This document shows positions 8,687 through 17,524 of a stretch of 64,000 bases of DNA, piece by piece (within the stretch, counting starts at the first letter, position 1; the number at the start of each line of letters is the position of its first letter). Below the pieces are notes generated by a model that was given only the letters and a program-made list of their open reading frames with translations, was not told where the DNA came from and did not search any database. The DNA comes from Polynucleobacter sp. AP-Capit-er-40B-B4 (GTDB lineage: Bacteria; Pseudomonadota; Gammaproteobacteria; Burkholderiales; Burkholderiaceae), in the NCBI RefSeq assembly GCF_018882245.1, contig NZ_JACVOV010000001.1:434001-498000 (forward strand), in the 5' to 3' direction. Made by a program: the position numbers and the translations under genes.

Positions 8687-8799
8687 TGTCTCGTATTTTT
8701 AGTTAATATTTTCTCTAATGAAATTTAAAGTATCATCAGGTGAAATGCTTTAAGGGTAAACACTTAAAAACGCAAATATCTTCAAAAAATCCTCAATAA

Positions 8800-9612
8800 A
8801 TGCCACAAAAGCTCTCCCGCATCACTCCTCCAGCCGAAATATTGGAAGAATCCGCTAAATCCAGCATGGCGGAAAAGGTATTGCTCATACTGGAAACTAT
8901 TGCCGAATCAGAATTTCCACTCACTCTTGAGACTATTTCCACAGGAACCGGCTTAGCCAAACCCACGGCATTTAGATTGCTTAATACATTAGTTGCCCAA
9001 GGATTTATCGAACGCGATCCCAATGGCAGACGTTTTCAGCCAAGCGCAAAACTCAGAATCATGGGAATGAATATTCTCTCTGTGGACTCAATTCGGTCAC
9101 AACGCGTAGCGGTAATGAAACGTCTTGTTGAAGAAATTGGTGAAACCTGTAACTTCAATATCTTGGACGGCAATAAAGTAATGTATTTAGATCGCGTCGA
9201 GACAAGCGCGCCTATTCGTCTTCACGTGGATCTCGGCATGCGCGTGCCCTTGCACTGCACTGCGAGTGGAAAGTTATTTCTCTCAGGCATGACTGAGTTG
9301 CAGGTTCGACGCTCGCTAGGTAACGAGCCATTTGAAACCTACACACCAAGAACAATAACTACTTACGACAAACTATTTGTTGAGCTTGAAAAAATTCGCA
9401 ATGATGGCTATGCCCTTGATGAATCGGCCTTCCTAGAGGGATTTATTGGAATTGCCGTGCCAGTCATCAATTCAAAATATAAAACATTTGCCACTATTAC
9501 AGCGCATGGTCCAGCCCCACGCATGCAAGAAAAATCGATTGATTTTTATGTCAAGCCATTAAAGCGTGCAGCGAATGATATTCAAAGCAGCCTATCCGAT
9601 ACCAGCAATTAA
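8800..9612 (+). CDS. IclR-family transcriptional regulator (first copy)
   Basis: A 270-residue regulator: N-terminal winged helix (residues 25-90, recognition region GLAKPTAFRLLNTLV) and C-terminal IclR effector domain (VMYLDRVETSAPIRLHVDLG, HCTASGKLFL, GIAVPVI). It is divergent from the biotin carrier/carboxyltransferase/ABC operon and precedes the BKACE and GMC genes by 15 bp, so it probably controls both directions. The effector is unknown; a sulfonate or a CoA-pathway acid is plausible. The 113-bp gap does not contain the GGAACA palindrome seen near the second IclR. Confidence 0.9.
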   Translation: MPQKLSRITPPAEILEESAKSSMAEKVLLILETIAESEFPLTLETISTGTGLAKPTAFRLLNTLVAQGFIERDPNGRRFQPSAKLRIMGMNILSVDSIRSQRVAVMKRLVEEIGETCNFNILDGNKVMYLDRVETSAPIRLHVDLGMRVPLHCTASGKLFLSGMTELQVRRSLGNEPFETYTPRTITTYDKLFVELEKIRNDGYALDESAFLEGFIGIAVPVINSKYKTFATITAHGPAPRMQEKSIDFYVKPLKRAANDIQSSLSDTSN

Positions 9613-9627
9613 TTTCATGGAAACAAT

Positions 9628-10458
9628 ATGACCACTCCCGTAATCATCACAGTAGCAATGACAGGCGCAATACCTCGCAAGAAAGATTGTCCAGGATTGC
9701 CAGTCACTACTAGCGAGCAGATTGAAGAAACGCATAAAGCGTTTGAAGCGGGTGCATCCCTTGCGCATATTCATGTGCGTAATGCAGATGAAACCCCCAG
9801 TTCAGATCCTGATTTATATGCAGCTGTTCAAGAGGGCATACAAAAACATTGTCCAGGAATGATTATTCAGTTTTCCACTGGTGGTCGTGGACGAGATCAA
9901 GCTGCTCGCGGTGGAATGTTGTTCCATCGACCTGACATGGCCTCACTCGCAACAGGTTCCGTGAATTTTCCAACGGGGATTTATGAAAATCCCCCTGAGT
10001 TTGTAGATGGCCTTGCAAGCGAGATGCTGAAGTACGAGATCAAGCCAGAAATCGAGATTTTTGACCTTGCTATGCTCTATAACGCTGCCAATTTAGTTGA
10101 ACGCGGTCTCCTCAAAGCACCAGCACACGTGCAATTTGTCATGGGCATCCCCAATGCAATGCCCGCACGACGCACGATTCTAGAATTTCTCATTTCCGAA
10201 TTAAAGGCAATCATGCCAGATGCGACATGGACTGCAGCCGGTATTGCACGTCATCAATTACCAGTCAATGAATGGACTCTCGAATTAGGTGGTCATGTCA
10301 GAACAGGCCTTGAAGACAATACGCGCTTTGATAAAACTCGAGCCGCTAAAGACAATGCCGAACTCGTTGCGCGCCTTGCTGAGATGGCGCCTAATTACAA
10401 CCGCACAGTAGCAACCCCGGCGCAAGCTCGTGAAATTTTGGGATTAAGAAAGCATTAA
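9628..10458 (+). CDS. BKACE-family beta-keto acid cleavage enzyme (DUF849)
   Basis: A 276-residue TIM-barrel enzyme. The family condenses a beta-keto acid with acetyl-CoA and cleaves it to acetoacetate plus a new acyl-CoA, using a Zn ion. Hallmarks: IITVAMTGAIP (N-terminus), AHIHVRN (Zn His pair, near residue 48), FSTGGRGRD and GGHVRTGLEDN near residue 226. Subfamilies act on 3-keto-5-aminohexanoate, dehydrocarnitine and other beta-keto acids; the substrate here cannot be read from sequence. The next gene, a GMC dehydrogenase, starts 5 bp later, suggesting an alcohol-to-ketone step ahead of it. Sulfonated beta-keto acid is my inference. Confidence 0.88.
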   Translation: MTTPVIITVAMTGAIPRKKDCPGLPVTTSEQIEETHKAFEAGASLAHIHVRNADETPSSDPDLYAAVQEGIQKHCPGMIIQFSTGGRGRDQAARGGMLFHRPDMASLATGSVNFPTGIYENPPEFVDGLASEMLKYEIKPEIEIFDLAMLYNAANLVERGLLKAPAHVQFVMGIPNAMPARRTILEFLISELKAIMPDATWTAAGIARHQLPVNEWTLELGGHVRTGLEDNTRFDKTRAAKDNAELVARLAEMAPNYNRTVATPAQAREILGLRKH

Positions 10459-10463
10459 TCAAT

Positions 10464-12065
10464 ATGTCCAATACATCTTTTGATTACATCGTTGTCGGCG
10501 GCGGCTCATCTGGTTGTGTTTTAGCTAGCCGCCTCTCAGAGGACCCCAAGAACTCTGTTTGCTTAATTGAAGCGGGACCCAAGGACCGCTCTCCCTGGAT
10601 TCATTTACCAATTGGATACGCAAAAACGATGTGGGATCCAAAGCTGAACTGGAAATTTCAGACTGAGCCTGATCCCGGTGTAAACAATAGACAGATTTAT
10701 TGGCCTAGAGGCAAGACACTAGGTGGCTCCAGTTCAATCAATGGTCTTATTTTTATTCGCGGACAAAAAGAAGACTACGACACTTGGCGCGACCTTGGAA
10801 ATCCTGGCTGGGGCTGGGATGATGTACTGCCCTACTTTAAAAAAGCAGAAGGAAATGATCGCTTAAGCGAGCCACTCCATTCACAAAAAGGCCCCTTAAA
10901 GGCGTCGTCTATTCCGAAGAAACATCCATTGGTGGAAGCATTTAAAAAGACTGCCAATGCTTTAGGGGTGCCCGAGACAGATGATTTCAATAACTTAACG
11001 CAAGAAGGGGTTGGCTACTATCAACTCACTACCCACAAAGGTTTTCGCTGCAGTACCGCGGTTGCTTATTTAAAACCCGCTAAGCATCGTAATAACCTAG
11101 AAATCCTGACAGACAGTCAGGCTTGTAAAGTTATTTTTGAGAATAAAAAAGCCGTAGGTATTGAAATATTCCGTAACGGTAAAAAAAGCATAGTGCGCGC
11201 TAATAAAGAAGTCATCCTGAGTGTAGGCGCTATTCAGAGCCCCCAAATTTTGCAACTATCTGGAGTGGGTCCAGCCAAACTATTGCAAGAATTTAATATC
11301 CCGCTTGTGCATGACTTGCCAGGAGTTGGAGAAAATCTACAAGATCATCTACAGCACCGCCTAATTTATGAATTAAATCAACCCATCTCGACTAATGACC
11401 AACTCTCCTCTTGGTTTGGACAACTCAAGATGGGCTTAGATTGGTTATTCTTTCGCGGTGGACCGCTTTCAATCGGCATCAATCAAGGCGGTCTCTTTAC
11501 ACGCGTGATGAAGGACTCCAAAACACCTGACATTCAGTTTCACTTAGCAACACTTTCTGCAGAGATGGCTGGTGGCAAGGTTCATCCCTTCTCTGGATTT
11601 ACTATGTCGGTATGCCAACTCAGACCAGAATCCCGTGGTCACGTCCGCATTCAGTCAACAGACCCACTGGTACCCCCCAAGATGTTTGCTAATTACATGT
11701 CAACATCATATGACCGTGAAATTAGCATTGCTGCCGTTAAGTACGCCAGAAAAATTGCGCAAACTGAACCGCTTCGCTCTCTGATTACTAGAGAGGTAAA
11801 ACCGAATAACCCACAATCCGATGAAGAAATTTTAGAGTTTTGCCGCAATAATGGCGCAACGATTTTTCATCCAACCGGTACCTGCCAAATGGGACCAGAT
11901 AGCGACCCGATGGCAGTACTCGATGCTTCATTAAAAGTGAGGGGTGTACAAGGCCTCAGAGTTGTTGATTGTTCGGCGATGCCAACCTTACCTTCGGGCA
12001 ATACCAACTGGCCTGCGGTAATGCTTGCAGAAAGAGCTGCCGATTTGATCTTGGGTCGAATTTAA
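10464..12065 (+). CDS. GMC-family FAD-dependent alcohol dehydrogenase
   Basis: A 533-residue flavoenzyme of the choline dehydrogenase (BetA)-like GMC family. The FAD dinucleotide motif YIVVGGGSSGCVLASRL is at residues 8-24, GMC signature 1 is GKTLGGSSSINGLIFIRG near 85, signature 2 includes GAIQSPQILQLSGVG near 255, and the catalytic C-terminal region has IFHPTGTCQMG and PSGNTNWPAVMLAERAA. No signal peptide is seen. It oxidises an alcohol, passing electrons to a quinone or cytochrome. GMC enzymes of this type include isethionate dehydrogenase IseJ, so isethionate or a hydroxyalkane sulfonate is a reasonable candidate. Confidence 0.88.
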   Translation: MSNTSFDYIVVGGGSSGCVLASRLSEDPKNSVCLIEAGPKDRSPWIHLPIGYAKTMWDPKLNWKFQTEPDPGVNNRQIYWPRGKTLGGSSSINGLIFIRGQKEDYDTWRDLGNPGWGWDDVLPYFKKAEGNDRLSEPLHSQKGPLKASSIPKKHPLVEAFKKTANALGVPETDDFNNLTQEGVGYYQLTTHKGFRCSTAVAYLKPAKHRNNLEILTDSQACKVIFENKKAVGIEIFRNGKKSIVRANKEVILSVGAIQSPQILQLSGVGPAKLLQEFNIPLVHDLPGVGENLQDHLQHRLIYELNQPISTNDQLSSWFGQLKMGLDWLFFRGGPLSIGINQGGLFTRVMKDSKTPDIQFHLATLSAEMAGGKVHPFSGFTMSVCQLRPESRGHVRIQSTDPLVPPKMFANYMSTSYDREISIAAVKYARKIAQTEPLRSLITREVKPNNPQSDEEILEFCRNNGATIFHPTGTCQMGPDSDPMAVLDASLKVRGVQGLRVVDCSAMPTLPSGNTNWPAVMLAERAADLILGRI

Positions 12066-12070
12066 GCCCG

Positions 12071-13342
12071 ATGCGCTGGCAACTACCTTTTAGTAAGTGG
12101 CTTCCTGAGTACCGAACGCTAGGAACGATACGCGCAGATATTTTTGCTGGCCTGACTGGCGCCATTGTTGTTATGCCTCAGGGTATTGCCTTTGCATTAT
12201 TAGCAGGTATGCCGCCTCACTATGGCCTATACGCAGCCATGATTCCGTGCCTAATTGCAGCGCTATTTGGCTCAAGCCGCTTAATGGTTACTGGTCCAGC
12301 CAACGCCATCTCCCTCACAACGATGGCACTGATTTCCCCGCTCGCACTTCCGGAGTCAGATCAATATGTTGGTTATGTTTTAACGCTGAGTTTTTTAGTA
12401 GGCGCATTGCAACTCGTCTTAGGATTAGCTAAAGCTGGTAAATGGGTAGAAAAGATTCCACACTCAGTCATTGTTGGTTTCACTGTTGGCGCAGCAATTC
12501 TGATTATTAATAGCCAACTGGGCACCCTTCTTGGCATCAATATTCCAAGAGGCAAGGGTGTTCCAGAAACAATCAGTGCTGTAGCATTCGCACTGATCAA
12601 CAATCAATGGCAAATGGCAGCGCCAGCGGTAGTGCTCTTCACCTTAATCGCCATTCAAATCTGGAAGCCACTGAATCGCTTTCTACCTGCCATGCTGGTA
12701 GCCGTTGTACTAGGAAGCATTGCAGCTGCTTTACTTGAAACATTAATGCCTGGCGTGGTTGCCTTCAAAAAAGTTCAGGAAATACCCGGTGCATTCCCGC
12801 CAATATCCAGCCCAGACTTAAGTAGCGAAACTTTACAAAAGCTATTTAGCGCCGCCCTGATCATGACACTGCTGGCATCGACCGAAGCAATGGCTATTGC
12901 ACGCGCAATTGCATTAAAAACAAAAGATCAGTTCAATGCTAACCAAGAATTTATTGGGCAAGGGTTGGCCAATGTATGCGGGTCATTCTTCTCTGCCTAC
13001 CCTGCTAGCGGCTCATTCAATCGCACTGGCGTAAACCTTGCCTCTGGAGCAAAAACACCGCTCTCAGCGATTTGCGCTGCCGTTTTTCTTTTTATCTTGC
13101 TTGCCTTTGTCTCGCCACTAGCAAAGCATATCCCCTACGTAGTTATTGCATCCCTATTACTAGTGGTAGCCTGGAACTTAATTGATATAAAGCAGATTCG
13201 CCATGAATTTCATATGGGAGCAAGAGAATGGATTCCAATGTTAATTACCGGCATTGGCACTATTACTATTCCACTGGAATGGGCAATACTTGCTGGAATC
13301 ATCAGTTCCATACTCATCAAACGCTTTACCGCAAAGACCTAG
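12071..13342 (+). CDS. SulP-family anion transporter lacking a STAS domain
   Basis: The ORF track start at 11969 runs inside the GMC gene; the ATG at 12071, five bases after that gene's stop, gives MRWQLPFSKWLPEYRTLGTI and a 423-residue product. Family motifs: IRADIFAGLTGAIVVMPQGIA, GLYAAMIPCLIAALFGSS and TGPANAISLT. About ten or more membrane segments. Typical SulP proteins add a cytoplasmic STAS domain; this one stops directly after the membrane part (ILIKRFTAKT). Sulfate, bicarbonate or sulfonate are possible cargoes. Its place at the end of IclR-BKACE-GMC suggests transport linked to that pathway. Confidence 0.88.
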   Translation: MRWQLPFSKWLPEYRTLGTIRADIFAGLTGAIVVMPQGIAFALLAGMPPHYGLYAAMIPCLIAALFGSSRLMVTGPANAISLTTMALISPLALPESDQYVGYVLTLSFLVGALQLVLGLAKAGKWVEKIPHSVIVGFTVGAAILIINSQLGTLLGINIPRGKGVPETISAVAFALINNQWQMAAPAVVLFTLIAIQIWKPLNRFLPAMLVAVVLGSIAAALLETLMPGVVAFKKVQEIPGAFPPISSPDLSSETLQKLFSAALIMTLLASTEAMAIARAIALKTKDQFNANQEFIGQGLANVCGSFFSAYPASGSFNRTGVNLASGAKTPLSAICAAVFLFILLAFVSPLAKHIPYVVIASLLLVVAWNLIDIKQIRHEFHMGAREWIPMLITGIGTITIPLEWAILAGIISSILIKRFTAKT

Positions 13343-13347
13343 AAAAC

Positions 13348-14883
13348 CTAGTGTGCTTTTTGTAGATCCAATAGCTTTAGGCGCTGCACTTTACCCGAGG
13401 GTCCACGCGGTAGATCTTCCATAAAGAGAATGATTTTGGGTGTTCTAAATTTCCCCAGCTCTTTTAGACAGAATGAACGCATTTCGTCTTCAGTACATTT
13501 TGCTTCTGGCTTGAGAACAATACAGACCATAATTTCTTGTCCATAGTTGCTATCAGGAATACCCACTGCCGCGGCATCTAATACTGCGGGATGCTTCAAG
13601 ACTGCCTCATCGATTTCGCGTGGAGCAATATTCTCTCCGCCTTTGATGATCAACTCTTTCAAGCGCCCGGTGATGAAATAAAAACCATCATCGTCACGCA
13701 TACCCAGATCACCAGTTTTTAACCAACCTTCACTATCAAAAGCTTTGGTGGTTTCCGCCTCCGCCTTGTAGTAAGCATTGAGTACGTTCCCACCGCGTAG
13801 ACAAATTTCACCCACGGTATTGTTACCAAGAAGGTTGCCCTCTGGATCAATAACTTTAGCCTCTACACCACAAGGTTGGCCAGGACTACCGTAGCGTCTA
13901 CTTTCGTCATGGGGATTACAAAAGACCATTGAGGCTGACTCTGTCATACCCATTCCCTCAATGACGGTGATTCCAAAGAGAGCTTCAAATTCACGATGAT
14001 GCTCGGGCGGTAGAGGAGCAGAGGCAGATCGACCAAATCGAATCGACTTCAAGTCCTCGCGACTAGGCAATGCACCACCACTCTTAGCGGCATTAATCAA
14101 ATACGCAATGATGGTAGGAACCATATTGATCCAAGTACAGCGATACTGAATTGCCAAACTCCACCAACTTGAAACAGAAAAAGCATGTGGCGCCACCACA
14201 GACCCACCGGATACAAATGGTGTGATTGTTGAGATAACTTGTCCGTTGATGTGGTAAATCGGCAGTGAACTCAACACAATATCTGACTGTGTTAATGAGT
14301 GCCATGCTGCCATAGAGCGCGCAGCATGCAATAGATTAGCGTGGGTAAGCAAGACCCCCTTAGGAGTTCCGGTTGTACCGGAGGTATACATCAAGAGAGC
14401 AGGTTGTGAAGACGTAGCCGATGGCAATATTCCGGGTGCGCACTGCATAAATGGTCCTGCTGCCGCATCTGGATCTAGCTCAATCACCTTGAATTTTCTT
14501 TTGGTCTTCTCAAGAGCTAAAAATAATCCCTGCTTCTTATCGGGCGAATAAAACAACACCTCAATATCACTGTGATCTAACACCCAAGCTAGTTGATCGG
14601 TGGGCGCCAATAGATTTAAAGGGGTAATCACTCGCCCACAGGCCATGGTTGCCAAAAAAACTGTAGTGGTTTGGCGCCCATTTTGCATAAAGAGGCCCAC
14701 ATGACCCTTTGCACTAATACTCTCCTGCTCCAACCAGGCTTCAAAATGACGCGCTTCCTTGGCAAGCTGCCCATAAGTCAGGGCAGCGCTAATTTCAGGA
14801 GCAAACAAAAATGGTTTTTCAGGCTGAACCTTCTCCCAATATGAAAGCACCTCACCCAAACTCTTGCATGAAGCAGTCATCAT
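13348..14883 (-). CDS. sauT: AMP-forming acyl-CoA ligase, probable sulfoacetate-CoA ligase (SauT-like)
   Basis: A 511-residue member of the ANL superfamily, activating a carboxylic acid with ATP and CoA. It has the P-loop-like LLMYTSGTTGTPKG (about residue 165), EGMGMTESA (about 303), the TGD hinge region GWLKTGDLG and a catalytic Lys near GPSGKVQRLKL at the C-terminus. It directly follows an acylating aldehyde dehydrogenase gene (4-bp gap), the sauS-sauT order known from Cupriavidus necator, and an xsc gene is in the same island. Hence sulfoacetate is the likely acid. A different short acid remains possible. Confidence 0.78.
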   Translation of the reverse strand: MMTASCKSLGEVLSYWEKVQPEKPFLFAPEISAALTYGQLAKEARHFEAWLEQESISAKGHVGLFMQNGRQTTTVFLATMACGRVITPLNLLAPTDQLAWVLDHSDIEVLFYSPDKKQGLFLALEKTKRKFKVIELDPDAAAGPFMQCAPGILPSATSSQPALLMYTSGTTGTPKGVLLTHANLLHAARSMAAWHSLTQSDIVLSSLPIYHINGQVISTITPFVSGGSVVAPHAFSVSSWWSLAIQYRCTWINMVPTIIAYLINAAKSGGALPSREDLKSIRFGRSASAPLPPEHHREFEALFGITVIEGMGMTESASMVFCNPHDESRRYGSPGQPCGVEAKVIDPEGNLLGNNTVGEICLRGGNVLNAYYKAEAETTKAFDSEGWLKTGDLGMRDDDGFYFITGRLKELIIKGGENIAPREIDEAVLKHPAVLDAAAVGIPDSNYGQEIMVCIVLKPEAKCTEDEMRSFCLKELGKFRTPKIILFMEDLPRGPSGKVQRLKLLDLQKAH

Positions 14884-14887
14884 CGAA

Positions 14888-16297
14888 TTACGCCTGAGGA
14901 TAGCGACTGAAATACTCTTTCAGCAAATCTTCAACCTTGGGCACATGCTCCGGAATGGGTCTAACCACTCTCGTAATGTTGAGGTAGTGGCGATAGTTCA
15001 TGTTCTCTGAGAAATTATTTTTACCCCATGTTCCGCAACCCATGGATAAGGAAAACGGTAAGCCATTTTCAAAACTACCGCCAGTAGCAATCGCATGTGC
15101 CTGGTTAACAATGATTCTGGCAACAGGCAATTGCTGTGCAAGAGCGGCAGCCCGAGACTCTAAAGTCTCACCACTTTGTGCGGTATGTAAACCAACAGAA
15201 TGACCCGCTCCTTGATAAGCATATACATTGGAAATTAATGCTTTGGCAGCTTCAAAATCTGTAGCCTTCCACACCGTCAAGACGGGACTTAATTTTTCGC
15301 CAGAAAAAGGAACTGAAGGCCCGAAGCCCTGCTCTTCAACCATAAAGAATTTGGCTGATTTTGCCTTTGGATTTTGCAATTGCGCACGCTCAGCAATTAC
15401 CGCTGGATTCTGAGCGGTCAATGTTGAAGTCAGTTTGCCATTCTGAAACATAACAGCTTCCAGTCGCTTCTTATCAGCGGCATCTAGCATCAAGCCACCT
15501 GCCGCCTCCAGCGCACCGATAGCTTTGTCATAAACCTGAGAGCAAATCACCACGCCATTCTCACTAGAGCAACTAGTGGCGTTATCAAATGTTTTGGACT
15601 GCAATATTTTATTGGCTGCACTAGCAAGATCAGCATGCTCGTCAATAATAACCAGAACATTACCAGCCCCAACACCGAAAGCAGGAGTGCCACAGGTATA
15701 TGCAGCACGAATATTTGCCTGAGATCCAGTTGCCACAACCAAATCAGCTAAGCGCATCAATTCATTGGTGGAATCTTTGGTAATCGGAAATGGCAACATC
15801 TGCACTAAATCTCTAGGCGCCTTAACTAGATCTAATTGTTGATGTACGAACTCGAGCAAACGGGCACAAGTCGAATACCCTTTTGGAGAAGGCGCCACTA
15901 CTACCGCGTTTCGGCACTTCAAAGCATTTAAGATTTTATTAATCGGGGTAGCGCCAGGGTTGGTTGACGGTGTAATAGCAGCCACCACACCAACGGGACG
16001 AGCATACTCTGTCAAACCCGACTTTAAGTCCTCGGAAATAATGCCAACTGTTTTTGCGTAACTTAAGTCGCGCACTAATCCCAAGGTTTTTCTAAAGTTC
16101 TTTTTGAACTTATCAGCCACATCCCCTAAGCCAGTATCTTGAACAGCAAGCTCTGCCAACTCTTGATTTCGCTTTGGCTCAAGAATCGCCCAGGCAACCG
16201 CCTCAACCACTAAGTTCACTTGAGCTTGTGTGTAACCCTCATATAACTTCTGGGCAACACGTCCACGTTCAATAATTGCTTCAACTGGCGTCATCAT
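14888..16297 (-). CDS. sauS: CoA-acylating aldehyde dehydrogenase, probable sulfoacetaldehyde dehydrogenase (SauS-like)
   Basis: A 469-residue acylating aldehyde dehydrogenase that would interconvert sulfoacetyl-CoA + NAD(P)H and sulfoacetaldehyde. Visible features: PVGVVAAITPSTNP (about residue 101), GAGNVLVIIDEHAD (about 210), catalytic Cys in NATSCSSENGVV (about 245) and C-terminal NYRHYLNITRVV. Length matches single-domain acylating enzymes (SauS, EutE/PduP and relatives), not bifunctional AdhE. It lies between a Bug receptor gene and the SauT-like ligase. Sulfoacetaldehyde specificity is inferred from context with xsc, pta and the ligase. Confidence 0.8.
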   Translation of the reverse strand: MMTPVEAIIERGRVAQKLYEGYTQAQVNLVVEAVAWAILEPKRNQELAELAVQDTGLGDVADKFKKNFRKTLGLVRDLSYAKTVGIISEDLKSGLTEYARPVGVVAAITPSTNPGATPINKILNALKCRNAVVVAPSPKGYSTCARLLEFVHQQLDLVKAPRDLVQMLPFPITKDSTNELMRLADLVVATGSQANIRAAYTCGTPAFGVGAGNVLVIIDEHADLASAANKILQSKTFDNATSCSSENGVVICSQVYDKAIGALEAAGGLMLDAADKKRLEAVMFQNGKLTSTLTAQNPAVIAERAQLQNPKAKSAKFFMVEEQGFGPSVPFSGEKLSPVLTVWKATDFEAAKALISNVYAYQGAGHSVGLHTAQSGETLESRAAALAQQLPVARIIVNQAHAIATGGSFENGLPFSLSMGCGTWGKNNFSENMNYRHYLNITRVVRPIPEHVPKVEDLLKEYFSRYPQA

Positions 16298-16346
16298 TAG
16301 TATTCTTATCTTATTTATTTACTGCACATCTTTAGGGTGAACTTAT

Positions 16347-17333
16347 TTATTCGGCTTTAATTGCTGCATCCTTGGTTACTTTTTTCCATTTAACCAATTC
16401 AGTTTTAACAATCGCTCCTAATTGAGCAGGCGTACTACCAACTGCCTCAGCACCTTGAGCAAGCAATTTGTCCTTAACGGCAGGCTCCGCGAGCACCTTG
16501 ACTGTAGCCTTATATAAAGTATCGATAATTGGCTGTGGTGTACCCGCTGGCACAAACATGGCATACCAAGAGTCCACTTCATAATCCTTGAAACCTAGTT
16601 CAGCCATGGTTGGCACGTCTGGGAAAACTGGTGAACGTTTTACGGTAGACACCGCTAATGCACGGAGCTTTCCAGCCTTGACGTAGTTAGCTGCAGCAGG
16701 AATGGAAACCCAAAGCAGCGGCACCTGACCAGCCATGACATCAGTAATTGCAGGACCACCCCCACGGTATGGGATATGCATCATTGAAACACCGGCAGAC
16801 CCCGCCATCATCGCACCAGCTAAGTGGCCAGGCGATCCATTACCCACAGAGGCATATGAAACTGCTTCTGGTTTTGCCTTTGCCATTTGAATAACTTCTT
16901 TAACAGACTTAGCTGGGAAATCTGGATTGGCTACTAAGATTTGGGGCAATGAAGCAACTAAAGAAACTGGTAAAAAATCTTTTTCAGTATCAAAAGCCAG
17001 TTTTGGATAAATTGCCGGATTGATAGTGTGTGATGAAAGCGTAAACAAAACGGTGTAACCATCTGATGGTGACTTGGCTGCAATATCCGTTCCGATAGAT
17101 CCTCCCGCGCCGCCGCGGTTATCAATAATGACCTGCTGACCAAGCGCTTGGCTTAATGGCTCCTGCACAATACGCGCGATCACATCAGTGCCTCCACCAG
17201 GTGGATAAGGAACGATAAATTTGATTGGCTTAGTTGGCCATGCTTGTGCCTGAGCAAGATGAGCCCAACCGAGTGAGCCCATAAAAGCAAGGGTTGTTGA
17301 CAGTACAGCGGCTAATAGATTGCTTCTACGCAT
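16347..17333 (-). CDS. Bug-family (TctC-like) periplasmic solute receptor
   Basis: The track's first codon is TTG; the ATG at 17333 has AGGAGA at good spacing and starts MRRSNLLAAVLSTTLAF, a Sec signal peptide cleaved near LAQAQA, giving 328 residues. Bug motifs include WPTKPIKFIVPYPPGGGTDVIAR and VVIDNRGGAGGSIGTD. These receptors bind carboxylates and similar anions for TTT transporters or signalling. No tctA/tctB is nearby. It heads the operon with the SauS- and SauT-like genes, so sulfoacetate is a sensible ligand guess. Divergent from the second IclR gene. Confidence 0.9.
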   Translation of the reverse strand: MRRSNLLAAVLSTTLAFMGSLGWAHLAQAQAWPTKPIKFIVPYPPGGGTDVIARIVQEPLSQALGQQVIIDNRGGAGGSIGTDIAAKSPSDGYTVLFTLSSHTINPAIYPKLAFDTEKDFLPVSLVASLPQILVANPDFPAKSVKEVIQMAKAKPEAVSYASVGNGSPGHLAGAMMAGSAGVSMMHIPYRGGGPAITDVMAGQVPLLWVSIPAAANYVKAGKLRALAVSTVKRSPVFPDVPTMAELGFKDYEVDSWYAMFVPAGTPQPIIDTLYKATVKVLAEPAVKDKLLAQGAEAVGSTPAQLGAIVKTELVKWKKVTKDAAIKAE

Positions 17334-17415
17334 AACCAATCTCCTATTTAGTACTACTTTTAGGCTTATCTTAGCCCTTATTTACTGTATGAGAAAGCAT
17401 AAATGATCTTATTAA

Positions 17416-17434
17416 ACGGAACAAGTTGTTTCGT
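17416..17434. promoter_or_regulatory. Palindromic GGAACA-type site in the IclR/Bug-sauS-sauT divergon
   Basis: ACGGAACA AGT TGTTTCGT is a near-perfect inverted repeat (seven of eight arm positions pair). The same motif, ACGGAACA TTT TGTTCT, occurs upstream of xsc at 28921. IclR-type regulators often bind such short GGAAC-like palindromes. Binding is inferred. Confidence 0.65.
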
Positions 17435-17474
17435 ATAAGTAAAAATACTAACATTTTCCCTGGAATTTACAACC

Positions 17475-17495
17475 TTGTTCTATTAGAATGAACAA
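17475..17495. promoter_or_regulatory. Second inverted repeat TTGTTC-N9-GAACAA before the IclR gene
   Basis: TTGTTC and GAACAA are perfect inverted arms separated by nine bases, 29 bases before the IclR start codon. The arms match those of the GGAACA/TGTTCC palindromes nearby and at xsc, so this could be an autoregulatory operator. Confidence 0.5.
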
Positions 17496-17524
17496 AATGA
17501 CACATTTCATGAGATCTAACGCCC

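Noticed and set aside
11969-12070. Upstream extension of the SulP ORF (track start at 11969)
   Set aside because: It lies wholly within the 3' end of the GMC gene; the ATG at 12071 just after the GMC stop fits SulP family N-termini.
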